A DNA stretch of 64,000 nt from CALXOJ01 sp034120015 (GTDB lineage: Bacteria > Spirochaetota > Spirochaetia > JAFGXN01), in assembly GCA_034120015.1 (NCBI GenBank), contig JAXEIF010000007.1, positions 62,001-126,000 of the forward strand. The letters run 5' to 3'. Below, one piece after another: positions 52,895 through 63,400 of this stretch. Each line of letters begins with the position of its first letter. Position 1 is the first letter of the stretch. Below the pieces are notes generated by a model that saw only the letters and a program-made list of their open reading frames with translations, had not been told where the DNA came from and did not search any database. Both the position numbers and the translations under genes were made by a program.

Positions 52895-53834
52895 AAAGTT
52901 GCGGATTTGCGGATGATTCCTGAGCCATCAGACCGCAGAAATCGGATATTGTCCGAAACTCTTTTCGGGTCATCCAATCGGTAATGTCGTTGCAAAAGCG
53001 GGTCACGACTTCGGGACCGTTTTTCAGCAATACCGAACACAACTGAACGGTTCGAGCACCGGCCAAAATCATTTTAACGGTTTCGGCAAAAGTATGAATA
53101 CCGGTTGTCGCCGAAAAATCGACATTCAGTTCTTTTGACATCAATGCAATCCATCGCAAACTCTGCAAATATTCATTCGAAGACGACAGAGCATCGGCTG
53201 ATGTCAGTGTCATCCGTTCGATATCAAAATCGATATTATAATAACGATTGAATAAAACAAGCCCCTTAATACCGGTTTCGGAAGCTTCCTTAAGAAAATG
53301 TGCCATTCCCGTAAAATAACTTCCCAGCTTAACGGAAACAGGTATTGAAACGGTCCGGGCAATTTTGGACAAAATACGTAAATACTGTGTTTCGATATCG
53401 GATGAAGTATCCTTTGCATCGGCCGGCATGACAAAAAGATTCAGTTCCAAGGCATCGGCACCGAGATTTTCGAGTCTTTTGGCATAATCATACCAGTTAC
53501 CGTTTCTCAGACAGTTGAGGCTCGCAATCACGGGAACAGTCAGTTCTTTTTTGGCCGACTCAAGCAACGTCAGGTAATCGTCCAGAATGCGGTTTTTCGT
53601 ATAACCGGAAAAATATAAATCGGCATCGGCAAAACTGCCGGTGTTGAGATTGGCAGTCGAAACAGCGGTTTCCTCTTCTATCTGTTCTTCAAAAACCGAC
53701 TTCAGAACAACGGCTCCGATACCGGCTGCCTCCAATTCCTTCATACGAGCGACATCCGCCGTCAGAGGCGACGATGCGGAAATCAAAGGACTGTTGAGAT
53801 TCAGTCCCAAATAAGAGCATGATAACTGACTCAT
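52854..53834 (-). CDS. Dihydroorotate dehydrogenase-like flavoprotein
   Basis: 326 residues, DHOD-fold beta/alpha barrel. YLGLNLNSPLISASSPLT is the FMN-site start of the family. VPVIASLNCLRNGNWYDYAK, LGADALELNLFVMPADAKD and SIPVSVKLGSYFTGMAH follow the PyrD order. It ends GARTVQLCSVLLKNG, as in DHOD. The active-site Cys/Ser loop is not obvious, and no pyr genes are near, so it is best named DHOD-like. First gene of a six-gene operon with lipid- and TPR-related neighbours. Confidence 0.82.
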   Translation of the reverse strand: MSQLSCSYLGLNLNSPLISASSPLTADVARMKELEAAGIGAVVLKSVFEEQIEEETAVSTANLNTGSFADADLYFSGYTKNRILDDYLTLLESAKKELTVPVIASLNCLRNGNWYDYAKRLENLGADALELNLFVMPADAKDTSSDIETQYLRILSKIARTVSIPVSVKLGSYFTGMAHFLKEASETGIKGLVLFNRYYNIDFDIERMTLTSADALSSSNEYLQSLRWIALMSKELNVDFSATTGIHTFAETVKMILAGARTVQLCSVLLKNGPEVVTRFCNDITDWMTRKEFRTISDFCGLMAQESSANPQLYERHQYIKFLSGV

Positions 53835-53849
53835 ATCCTCCCCCTTCTT

Positions 53850-53878
53850 ATTATGATAGAAAGAAGAAAAATAGTCAA
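53850..53878 (-). promoter_or_regulatory. Promoter of the DHOD-like to ychF operon
   Basis: On the minus strand: TTGACT (53873-53878), 17-base spacer, CATAAT (53850-53855), then a short leader with GGGGGAGG before the ATG at 53834. Confidence 0.8.
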
Positions 53879-53903
53879 CTCTCTTTTTTCCCCGGAAACC
53901 AAT

Positions 53904-53929
53904 AAAAAATCCCGCCGAAGCGGGATTTT
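53904..53929 (-). terminator. Intrinsic terminator of rpsU
   Basis: On the minus strand AAAATCCCGC pairs with GCGGGATTTT around a TTCG tetraloop and runs into six T. It begins at the rpsU stop codon. Confidence 0.93.
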
Positions 53930-54138
53930 CAGTAGGCTTTGCCCTGCTGGCTTTTTCGCAGTTTTTTCAGTTTTTTACGCTGAAGCTGCTTGTTTTTTCT
54001 GTTTTTGATTGTAGAGGGCTTTTCGTAGTATTCGCGTTTTTTCCATTCACGCAAAATGCCTTCTTTTTCGACAACTTTCTTAAAACGTTTGATCGCTTTC
54101 TCGACAGGTTCGTTGTCTTCAACTTTAATATAAGCCAT
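53929..54138 (-). CDS. rpsU: 30S ribosomal protein bS21
   Basis: 69 residues, small and very basic. VEDNEPVEKAIKRFKKVVEK and GILREWKKREYYEKPSTIK are diagnostic of bS21. The C-terminus is a Lys/Arg-rich tail (LQRKKLKKLRKSQQGKAY). It has its own promoter and terminator, so it is a one-gene unit. Confidence 0.97.
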   Translation of the reverse strand: MAYIKVEDNEPVEKAIKRFKKVVEKEGILREWKKREYYEKPSTIKNRKNKQLQRKKLKKLRKSQQGKAY

Positions 54139-54181
54139 ATTCTTTAATCACCACCTTCCCTCTACCGGGCTCGAATAATTT

Positions 54182-54210
54182 CTTTTATCAGTTTTCAGAA
54201 AAAATGTCAA
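54182..54210 (-). promoter_or_regulatory. Promoter of rpsU
   Basis: On the minus strand: TTGACA (54205-54210), 17-base spacer, TAAAAG (54182-54187), followed by a ~40-base leader with AAGGTGG before the ATG. Confidence 0.75.
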
Positions 54211-54213
54211 CTG

Positions 54214-55041
54214 TTATCCGAAAAGCAAAAGACTCAATGCCATCACTATCATTCCTGCGACCAGTCCGTAAATCGAATAATGGTGTTTCCCGTACTTTTC
54301 CGCCGTGGGCAGCAGCTCGTCGATGGAAATATAAACCATAATTCCCGCAACGGCCGCAAAAACGACACCGAAAACGGTCGAAACAGCCGACAGCTGCATG
54401 GCAAAAAGGTAGAGCAGACCGAAGCCGATCAATCCTCCGACAGGTTCAGCCAATCCCGACAGCATGGAAAGACCGAAAGCCCGACGCCGGTTTTTTGTTG
54501 CATAATAGACAGGCACCGCAACGGCAATACCTTCGGGAATGTTGTGGATGGCAATCGCCGCAGCAATGGAAAAACCCAACCGCGGATCGTGGACGGCACT
54601 CATAAATGTCGCCAAACCTTCGGGAAAATTGTGAATCCCGATTGCCAGCGCCGACATCAGTCCCATCCGCAGCAGTTTCCGTTGCGCCCCGGAATCGGCC
54701 TCTTTCACCGGGTCGGAAAAATCCTTCAACTCGTGCGGATTGTCCGCTTCGGGAATCAGTGTATCAATCAGCATAATCAGAGCAATACCGGCAAAAAACG
54801 ACACGACCGTCACCCAAGACGACGTTCCCGCCGAAAAACTTTCTTCGAGCGCCTCTTTCGCTTTCGGAAAGATTTCGATCATCGAGACGTAAATCATCAC
54901 CCCGGCCGAAAAACCGAGCGAAACGGACAAAAACGCAGGGCGCAGCTTTCGGGAAAAGAAAACCGTCGCACCGCCGATACCGGTCGCCGCCCCAGCTATA
55001 AGTGTCAGCAAAAAGGGAATTCCGACAGAAGATATATTCAT
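54214..55041 (-). CDS. ZIP-family metal transporter (ZupT-like)
   Basis: 275 residues with eight membrane helices. Metal-site motifs: SLGFSAGVMIYVSMIEIFPK, then IGIHNFPEGLATFMSA (HNFPEG) and IAIHNIPEGIAVAVPVYY (HNIPEG), and LSGLAEPVGGLIGF. These match ZupT, which imports Zn2+ and other divalent metals. GGAGGTCG precedes the ATG. The metal cannot be told from sequence. No Zur/Fur site was noted. Confidence 0.93.
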   Translation of the reverse strand: MNISSVGIPFLLTLIAGAATGIGGATVFFSRKLRPAFLSVSLGFSAGVMIYVSMIEIFPKAKEALEESFSAGTSSWVTVVSFFAGIALIMLIDTLIPEADNPHELKDFSDPVKEADSGAQRKLLRMGLMSALAIGIHNFPEGLATFMSAVHDPRLGFSIAAAIAIHNIPEGIAVAVPVYYATKNRRRAFGLSMLSGLAEPVGGLIGFGLLYLFAMQLSAVSTVFGVVFAAVAGIMVYISIDELLPTAEKYGKHHYSIYGLVAGMIVMALSLLLFG

Positions 55042-55085
55042 AAATCGACCTCCGATATCCTTATTTTAATCCGTATTTTTATTTT

Positions 55086-56790
55086 TTAAAAGAGGAACCG
55101 CACCTTTTTCAAAAAAACAGTCACCGTTTCGTTATAAATACCCGGCTTCTGCAATGATCCGCCGTCGGGAAACGAAATCTCGTAATCGGAAAGCCGAATA
55201 CCGAGACGCTCTTTCCGAAAAACGGGGATAAATATTTTCGGGATACGGTTACAGCCGGCAAACACAACCAAAATCCGCTCTTTTGCGTCGGAAACGCAGA
55301 TTGCTGTCAAAATATCGTCATTCCCGGTTTCCGTAAATTGCTCTTTGCACGCATAGAAATAATAATCGACAGTTTTGATACCGACCGCATCCCGCAATTT
55401 GCACACCATTGGCGGATCGCAAACATCGCCGTCGGTTTTCCACAGCGCGCGACGTCATTCCGAAAATCATTCCCTGCCACGGATTCCCGCCGTTCTGAAG
55501 TATTACACCTCCGACTCCGAACGGGATTCCCGAAAACTCGACCGCAAAACGAACGGGAGACATGAGATCGTAACGAAACGATTCTCCGAACCCAATACGG
55601 TCGAAATACGGGAAATACTCAGTATAATGTAACGCGAGACCTCGCAAAAATCCCGTGTTGGTGTGCAAATCCAAAAGAACGCCCGGATTGATACTCTCCA
55701 TGACCCGTTTCATCCGCTTGACGACGGAGCGATCGAAAGCAACGTCATCCAGATAAAAGTCGTCCAAATCGTCATTTTTCGTCAGACAACGCAAACTTTC
55801 GATGTAAAATAACCACTTTACCGCGGCCGGCACTGTACCGGTTTTTCGGCGGTGAGGGAGGATAAAGATTCACAAGCGGATCGGAATAATCGTCTCCTTT
55901 CGGCTCGCAGTAGAGCCCCATTCGGCGGATCCCCACTCAGAAGCTGTCACGGGGAAATCCCCACCGGTAAATTTTTAAACAGGGTATCTTAACGGCATTT
56001 CCGTGGAGCCCCATAACCATTTCGGGAAATTCCTTTTTCATTTCGTATTGCAAAGTTACGGAAGCATCGGCAAGAAAATCAGATTTGTGAGCCACACAGT
56101 ATTCCATATACCCGTCGGCTTCAAGCATACCGCAGCCGCTGACCCGAATCGACTCGGGATAGCCGTTTTCACCGATAACAATGCGGCGGTTTAATATCAT
56201 TAACACAATCTTTCTCTTCTTTTTCCTCAACCGCGACAGAGGTAAAAGGCTTAATCATGACAGAATCGTCCGAACCGGGTGTCGAATTGAGCCGGCACAG
56301 ACGCGACATCCGCAATAAATCGCTGTTACCCCGATCCGCAAAAACAGAATCCGTAATTTCCAACGAAACGGGCACGCATCTCTCCGGAAACCCGTTGACC
56401 GAAACCGTCATTTCTCCCCGGCAAACTCCGGCCGCGATTGTTTACGGGACATCGATCCCGATCCAAAACGATTTGATTTCCTGCCTTACGACATCAACCC
56501 GCTTTTAAAAATAGCGGATGCGGGAATCGACGCCTTCGGTATTGAAACAGGTAAAAGCTGACGCCGGTAAAATTCGGGAACCGTTTCGAAAATCGGAAAA
56601 GCGAAAGCAAATATTGTCCGATCCTTTTTACCGCCGTAAAGAACCGTCTGAAATGTAAAATATTCGTTTTTATCGGCCTTCTTCGAAAACGAAGCCGAAA
56701 CCGATCCGTCTATCCACTTAAACAGAAAACTGCTTCTTCATCCGAACCGGATTTCCCCTTTATTCACAGCAGTCTCCTTAAAGAGACCCG
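55086..56790 (-). pseudogene. Decayed glycoside-hydrolase-like gene (DUF6067/GH123-like), several frameshifts and stops
   Basis: No intact frame spans this 1.7 kb, but fragments in all three minus frames line up as one protein. From the 5' side these are KNEYFTFQTVLYGGKKDR; FTCFNTEGVDSRIRYF (ends in a stop); QEIKSFWIGIDVP (stop); CRGEMTVSVNGFPERCVPVS and LLRMSRLCRLNSTPGSDDS; then NRRIVIGENGYPESIRVSG; and finally DFYLDDVAFDRSVVKRMKRV, LDLHTNTGF, FDRIGFGESFRYD and SGIPFGVGGVILQNGGNPWQ. The order matches large GH-like proteins, but it is far shorter than the usual size, so the middle is probably deleted between 55.83 and 55.94 kb. There is no start and no promoter. Family naming is from memory of these motifs and is moderate. 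Confidence 0.7.
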
Positions 56791-56798
56791 TCTTAAAC

Positions 56799-56825
56799 CC
56801 GAAGCCGTCCGTCGGGCGGCTTCGG
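56799..56825 (-). terminator. GC-rich hairpin just 3' of the 1197-residue lipoprotein gene
   Basis: CCGAAGCCG (56799-56807) and CGGCTTCGG (56817-56825) form a perfect 9-bp stem; the T-tract is short (GGGTTTAAG). Probable transcript end of the lipoprotein operon. Confidence 0.6.
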
Positions 56826-56831
56826 ACAATA

Positions 56832-59800
56832 TCATTGTGATTCAAAAGCAGGCTGACGTTCATAACCGACTGCTTCGAAAACAAAATCGTCAGCCAACAT
56901 GGCACAATGCTCTTCGTATCTTCCTGATGATGATTTTGACAATCTTTTTCTCAAGAGCAACCCCCATGTCTGGGTCACGGGATCAGACAGATTCGCCGGA
57001 ACAATTACTTTATCCAATTCAACACGAGTCCATGATCCCCTGTATGGCGTAACTGCTTTTTCTCCGAATTCCGCTCCGTTTTTTCGATAAAGAAGTGAGG
57101 CGTTCCCTGCCTGCTGAGCCGGGCCTCTGTGTTCGAAAAAAATCCATCCTGATGCCTGGTAATGAATTCCCTTGTGAACAGTGATGTCCTGATACACATC
57201 GGCCTCAATACCGCCAATTTTATAGTTCGTTGTTTTTCCAAACGATGATACCGTATAGTGGTTATAGCCACGGGCGAAATATAGCGAAAATAATCCGCTG
57301 TGAGGAGTCGGCACCTGTAAAGCTTGCGAAGAACCGTTTGACCACGATTTTGCCGATGCCAGAATCACGGCTCCGGGATTCCGCCCGGGTGACATATTGT
57401 TCCCTGTATTTATCCATGCTGAACTCGAAGTATTTCCCCATGCATTGGCATCATAATGTCCTCTCAGAGCGAAATTACTCACAGCTCCATTTACCGGTGA
57501 TGAAGAATCGTCCAAAATGCGAATATGACTTCCTGAAAGAGCGGTATTATAGGCACCTATATTTGTTTGTGCAGCTGAATCACCGGTATTCACTTTGGTG
57601 TTCATCACGGTCCATCCCGTTACAGTATAAAAAATTCCGGTCGGTGTGCTTTCATTATTATATTTTTTCGCATAAGTGGCAATGACATCGGTTTCTGCAG
57701 TCTCAAATCCAGGATTTTGCAACAGATTCCCGTAATAAGATTCTCCGGGAGGCTGAATATTTATCGCTATAAATTTTTCATCCGAAGTATTGCCGGCGCT
57801 GTCCGAAACCGTAAAGCGGATTTTCTGACGACCGGCTTTATACGTATTGGCTGTCGTTTTTATGTTTATTGTCAAACCGTTGGCCACCGTATCTCCTGAC
57901 AAATCGGAAACGGAAACCTGCTCCCCGTTTACATTTTGTGCGACAAGAATATTTCTCAATGCATCACTGTTTTGATTGGAAGCCCACTCCACATTGTAAC
58001 CGGTATCGATAAAAGCAGAAGGAACGGTTACCTCAGGTTTCGCTGTATCGATAATTTGAATGGTTCTTATATCGTCCGATTCTGCCATATTTCCGAGACG
58101 ATCTGATATTTTGTATTTCAGAGTATATGTACCTGTTTTTCGCCCGTTACACATTCCTGATGAACCCCATATCAGTTGTACCTCTCCGGAATCCTCAACT
58201 CCCGCACCTGAATCTGTTACGGAAATGCCCGCATCATTATAAGTCCCAGTATTGCAGTTAACCTCCTGTGATACCGTCAAATTTCCGTTCAAAGTAATAA
58301 CGGGCGGAGTCTGATCCACATACACGGAAGCACTGCCGTAAGAAAGAGATTCGCGGTTAAAACGATCAATCGACCAGACTTTAACAATGTATTCTCCGTC
58401 ACCGGAGGAAGCAACAGTACCGGTATTGAGCTGCGTAGTTGTCTGCTGAAGAAGCGGCGTAGGATTTCCCGATTGAAAAATTTCATACCTGTACGATCCC
58501 GCATCGGAAACGGTTTCCCATTCCCAGTATAACGATGCAGACTTTGTGTAAATATTGTTATTCGAAGGATTCATCACGCAATCAATGGTCGAGGATATCT
58601 GAGGAACCGGAGGAACAGTCGGAGTGACATCTACAACAAAAGGATAATGAGAAGTGGCGGAGTTCCCCTCTGTATCATATTCGGTCACTTCAAGTGTATA
58701 TTCGCCATCCGATAAATTGAAAGCGCAGAGATATTCCGCTCCTGTATTCGATTGCGATAAAATTTCGTTTTCTCCCTGAAGAAGGCGAATGTCGAAACGA
58801 CCGGATCCCGATGATCCTTCCGCCGTCGTAAATGTCCAAAACGGAGTTTGAACTGTCGAATAATTTTTCCCGTCGCCGATATCGACGAAATCCTTCATGG
58901 ATACAACAGGAGGAAGAATAGGAAGTATATTACTGGCAACAGCCGATACTTTTACTTTTATTTCGGATCCGGGATTTCCGCCGGAATTGCTGACAATCGT
59001 TAAAACCGTCTCTACGTTTCTTTCCGTTGAAGATAAAAATGTGAAAACGAGAGAAATATCCGATCCTTTACTGAGCGATTGACCGACAAGCGCACCGGCA
59101 TCAACGGAGATTCCGTCCTGAGTCAAATCATTCAATGATTCCACTATCACAGGAACCGATCCCAGGTTGGAAAAAGTAACAGTTCTGTCGACAGCCTCAT
59201 TCAATATTACATTCGGAAAAGACAGCGTATAATCGATTCCTGCCTCTGATGAAACAGAAACACCGGCGCCACTTAACACCAGTGTCGGCGTATCGATATT
59301 CAAAACTATTCCTGACAAAAGCAAACGAAAAATACGGTTATCGGGATCAGCCGAATTGGTCGCCAAGGTCATTGTCGACTCCGAAACACCCTCGGCGTCG
59401 GGAGAAAACCGAATCGGTAAATTAAAGGCCGCGTTTCCCGATAAAGACAAAGCAGATTCATCAACAGCAAAAACTTGAGGATTGCTTAATGCAATTTTGG
59501 AAATTTCCAGTCGTCCCGTTGATTCGTTGCGTAAATTCAAAACAATTTCCGATTTACTGCCGATTGTAGTCAGAGGAAAAGAAAGAGACGATCCGTTTGA
59601 AAGAAGCATCCCGTCTTTATAGACAGAAAGAATCGGCGCCTCGCTCACAATACCGTGTCCGTTTAAAAAAACAGTTTCGGTTTTCCCGGATCCCATATCA
59701 AAAATCAGCTGAGCAGCTTCCAACGATTTGGAAGCCGAAGGAATAAAATAAACTTTATACTCCTTAATCTCATTCAATTCAAGCCGTTCGTTAAGAAGTT

Positions 59801-60425
59801 GATATACAAAAGCCCCCTGCGATTCAATTCTGAGATCCTGAGATCCCGTAAAATAAATTCTGGGCACTGATAATGATGACGCTGAAGCATTGGCAACACG
59901 AATCGTATACGTAGCCGAAGATCCTTTAAAAACCGACCCGAAATCAATCGTCCGATTAACAGGATTGATAATTCTCAAACCGGAAGAAATAAAATTTTCC
60001 GAGGCCGTTTTGGTTAATTTTATTACAATTTTTTTCGTATAAATCCGGACACTCGGTTCATACGAATATGTAAGTGTTATATCAACGCTTTTTTCAACCG
60101 GAGCGCCGACATACCTCACAAACAAGGAAACATTTGATTTTCCCGACGGTATTGCATAAGGGAAATTAATACCGGATTTAAAATCGGAATCAGTCGAAAA
60201 AACAATATTTCTGTCATTACACGTAATACCTCTCACGACAGCCGATAATTTATTATGAATATTACTGATCCCCAAAACACCGGCGTCCGTTTCATCGGAC
60301 GAGAGAGTAATTCCCGCATCGGGAATATTTTTTTGATTATATGATAAAATCAAAGACTCCGATAAATCTTTTTCCGTACAACCAATGGCTAAAATCAGTA
60401 TTATCAAACCAAATGCTTTTCTCAT
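56832..60425 (-). CDS. Very large lipoprotein with ASH/choice-of-anchor-D-like repeats and a C-terminal sugar-binding-like domain
   Basis: 1197 residues. The signal ends LILAIGCTEKDL, a lax lipobox. The first ~520 residues contain several ~110-residue Ig-like units of the ASH/DUF1573 type, with FSNLGSVPVIVESLND, SLSFPLTTIGSKSEIVLNLR and FVYQLLNERLELNEIKEYKV. Next come Ig-like units (VSMKDFVDIGDG, LTVSQEVNCNTGTYNDAGIS, FTVSDSAGN). The end starts NLLQNPGFETAETDVIA and is similar to the galactose-binding-like domain of the next gene. Exported and probably on the surface or outer membrane; ligand unknown. GGAGGAAAGAG precedes the ATG. Paralogous to 60443-63952, 17 bases upstream. Confidence 0.82.
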   Translation of the reverse strand: MRKAFGLIILILAIGCTEKDLSESLILSYNQKNIPDAGITLSSDETDAGVLGISNIHNKLSAVVRGITCNDRNIVFSTDSDFKSGINFPYAIPSGKSNVSLFVRYVGAPVEKSVDITLTYSYEPSVRIYTKKIVIKLTKTASENFISSGLRIINPVNRTIDFGSVFKGSSATYTIRVANASASSLSVPRIYFTGSQDLRIESQGAFVYQLLNERLELNEIKEYKVYFIPSASKSLEAAQLIFDMGSGKTETVFLNGHGIVSEAPILSVYKDGMLLSNGSSLSFPLTTIGSKSEIVLNLRNESTGRLEISKIALSNPQVFAVDESALSLSGNAAFNLPIRFSPDAEGVSESTMTLATNSADPDNRIFRLLLSGIVLNIDTPTLVLSGAGVSVSSEAGIDYTLSFPNVILNEAVDRTVTFSNLGSVPVIVESLNDLTQDGISVDAGALVGQSLSKGSDISLVFTFLSSTERNVETVLTIVSNSGGNPGSEIKVKVSAVASNILPILPPVVSMKDFVDIGDGKNYSTVQTPFWTFTTAEGSSGSGRFDIRLLQGENEILSQSNTGAEYLCAFNLSDGEYTLEVTEYDTEGNSATSHYPFVVDVTPTVPPVPQISSTIDCVMNPSNNNIYTKSASLYWEWETVSDAGSYRYEIFQSGNPTPLLQQTTTQLNTGTVASSGDGEYIVKVWSIDRFNRESLSYGSASVYVDQTPPVITLNGNLTVSQEVNCNTGTYNDAGISVTDSGAGVEDSGEVQLIWGSSGMCNGRKTGTYTLKYKISDRLGNMAESDDIRTIQIIDTAKPEVTVPSAFIDTGYNVEWASNQNSDALRNILVAQNVNGEQVSVSDLSGDTVANGLTINIKTTANTYKAGRQKIRFTVSDSAGNTSDEKFIAINIQPPGESYYGNLLQNPGFETAETDVIATYAKKYNNESTPTGIFYTVTGWTVMNTKVNTGDSAAQTNIGAYNTALSGSHIRILDDSSSPVNGAVSNFALRGHYDANAWGNTSSSAWINTGNNMSPGRNPGAVILASAKSWSNGSSQALQVPTPHSGLFSLYFARGYNHYTVSSFGKTTNYKIGGIEADVYQDITVHKGIHYQASGWIFFEHRGPAQQAGNASLLYRKNGAEFGEKAVTPYRGSWTRVELDKVIVPANLSDPVTQTWGLLLRKRLSKSSSGRYEEHCAMLADDFVFEAVGYERQPAFESQ

Positions 60426-60442
60426 CTCTTTCCTCCTTACTC

Positions 60443-63400
60443 TTATTTCATATACTCCAGTCTGAAGTTATCGACCAAAACCGCATGCCAGCTGTCGGTG
60501 ACCCCCTGATTATCGATATAGATTCCCAGAGAAACGGCCCCTCCTGCCGGAGCAACAAACTCGAGGGAAAGAGTCTGCCAATCATTATTAATTGACGAAC
60601 CGTTATTTTGTGTGATAGCATTGGTATGATTTGTCACATATGATTCAAAATTTCGAGGACAAAAACCGTCTCCGGATGTTTCAACCAACGGGGTTTTCAT
60701 TGTTGCATTATGAACCTGCAACTGAACTCTGTTCGGATACCAACTGTTCGCATGCGGAGAATAATTTCGAACCTGTACTGTTGCTCTATATTTTTGCCCT
60801 TCTATAACCGGCACTTTCTGATATAACGCCGAAAGCGCACCGACAGTGTCTGTTGTAGCGTTTGCCGTATGTACGAATTGATTCAAATCACAAAATTTAA
60901 CATAAGCATTACCGGATATCTGATCAGGCCCCCCCATTTCATCGGTAACTTTATCACTTGTCGGTTTCCCTTTTATAACTCGAATATAAGGCTCTCGACT
61001 GGATGACTGAATATCCATCGCTTCAAGAAGCGGTTTATCACTGTTGTATGTGATACTCAAATCCCACTCGTATGAAGAAGAAAATGTTTTGTTGATACGG
61101 ACACGCGGAATAGTTCGAACCAGCCAATCGGAATAAGGATTCGTTTCAAAACTCGGATTCTTTATTCCAATTGAAGGATAGACTGTTAAATTCTGTGTTA
61201 AAGAAACGGACTCATCGCTTCCGTCAGATTTTCGAAATAATGCAGTCACCGTAAACGGTTTATTTTCCCGTTGAGAAGCATCCTGTTCATAGGGAATGAT
61301 CAGGGACGCTCGGCGGGAAGAAGAAGATGGTAAATCCACAAAATCCGTTCCTTCCACCGTATATTGAAACTGTATCTGCGGATAATCGCTTCCCAACCAC
61401 TGGGACATAAACTCTCCGCTTCTCGAAGGAAGAATGGATGTCTTTTTTAAATCAAGACCGATTCCTTCTGATAAAATCGGAAAATCGACTGAGTTATAAT
61501 CATTCTTTCCTGTAATCTCAATTTGTGCCGAAGCGAGATTCAAAACAGCGAACTGGCGTTCCACCGTCACGGAATTCTCCAAAAGATCCGTAACATGATA
61601 AGTTGCTTTATAAACACCCTCCGTAAAAGAAGAAATAAGATCATAATTGACTGTACAACGTAAATCTCCGTTAGAAAAATTATTATCCGTGTACTCAATT
61701 CCCGGATCGAAATCTTCGATTCGCAATTGGGAATTATACAATACAGGCATAATAACAATCGGAGTTGCCGCGCTCTCATGCTGTTTCTTCAACGTCACTT
61801 TCGGAGCCATTGTATCAATCAAAAGAAAACTTTGGGCAATTTCCCCTTCCCGACCATATGCATCAACAGAGCGGACTTCGAAAACATATTCGCCGGAAGA
61901 AAGCGCAATGTTTCCTCGGGAAAAAGTATTTGAAGACTGGCTAATCCAGGCAACTCCATCGGATCCTGCCGTAGCCGAATACAGTCGACACAGATAAGAG
62001 ACAACAGCATCCGAATCCGACGTCCATGTCCAAACAGGTTTACTGCTGGAAGAAAGAATCTTTCCCTTTAATGTTTCCGTAGCCCCGTTCTCCGGATAAA
62101 TCGAATGCGGAGAAGATATGGTTATTGTCGGCGGAGCCGGCTGTTCACGGGAAACAATCAGATTAAGCCGGGCAGGATCCGAAGAATGATCCGAGGAATC
62201 TTTTTCCGTGACAATCAGCTGATATGTCCCTGACGGAAGAGCGGATCCGTCTTCTGCCTGCAAGTCCAACACAACAGACGAATCATCTCCCTTGTCAATC
62301 ACTGATTTATACAAGATATTCCACGCCTGGTTTACAAACTGATGAACTTCATATTCAAACTTACCGACTCCCGAGGATCCCAGCGGAGTCGAAATAACAA
62401 AACGGGGATCTCCCGTTTCTTCTCCGAAAAAAGCGGGGCCGCTCACAACGGGTATCAAAAGATCTTTCGAATCATGACAAGAACCGGATAGATAAAAAGT
62501 AAATGTTTCCGCACTGCTGTCATTAGATGAAATGAATATTTTTGCATCATACTGCCCTTTGTCCTTCCCCAAAACATCGAATACTGCGTGAATCTCCAAC
62601 TCGTTTCCGCTTTCCAAAACTTTTTCAGAGATTTCTCCTTCTTTAACCGAAAAAGCTTCTCCTTCCGTATTCTCGCAAACAACGGAATATATCCTTAATG
62701 CTGCCGTTCCAGTACTTTTCAGAAGAATCGGAAGTTCGACGCTTTCATCCTCGGGAGTAAGTTGCGGAAACGAAATCCGTTCTCCGTCTGAAAGTTTTGA
62801 TCCGTCGAAAAGCACCTGAAGTCGCGGCATATTATTCTGAAGTACGGAACCGATCAAAGTCAAATTTAAATTAGGTTGATCTACGGAATTTGATCGAATC
62901 GACAATTGATTCGAAACATTACCAATTCTCATCGGATGAAAATAAATTTTAAAATCGAAAGACGCACCGGCATTCAGAAGAACAGGAAGAGAATATGTAT
63001 CGGCAAATTGAAAATCCGGAACTCCGGACGGAATTTCCAGACCGGAAATGCGCAGGGGATTTGCCCCCTTATTGGTTATCCTGAATGTTTCCGGGGTTCC
63101 CTGCTGATTAATTGCAACATCCGCAAAACGATAAGTAGTGCCGTTCGTGTACGTTTCTCCACCGGCTGATAAAACAAGAAGCGGATCGTTTGAAACAATC
63201 GGTGCTCCTTCCGCATTGAAAGAAAAAGCCCCTGTTGTTGTTGTAACCGTCACCGGTTTTACAATAAGACCCGAAGGAAGTAAGTCGTGAGAACGAAATT
63301 CAATCGGTATTTTAATCTGCGAACCGGGAGTAACCGAAACCGGAAGTTTCATAGAAGTATCCAGATAATAAGGATCGGCCGAAGTAATACCGGTAATCGT

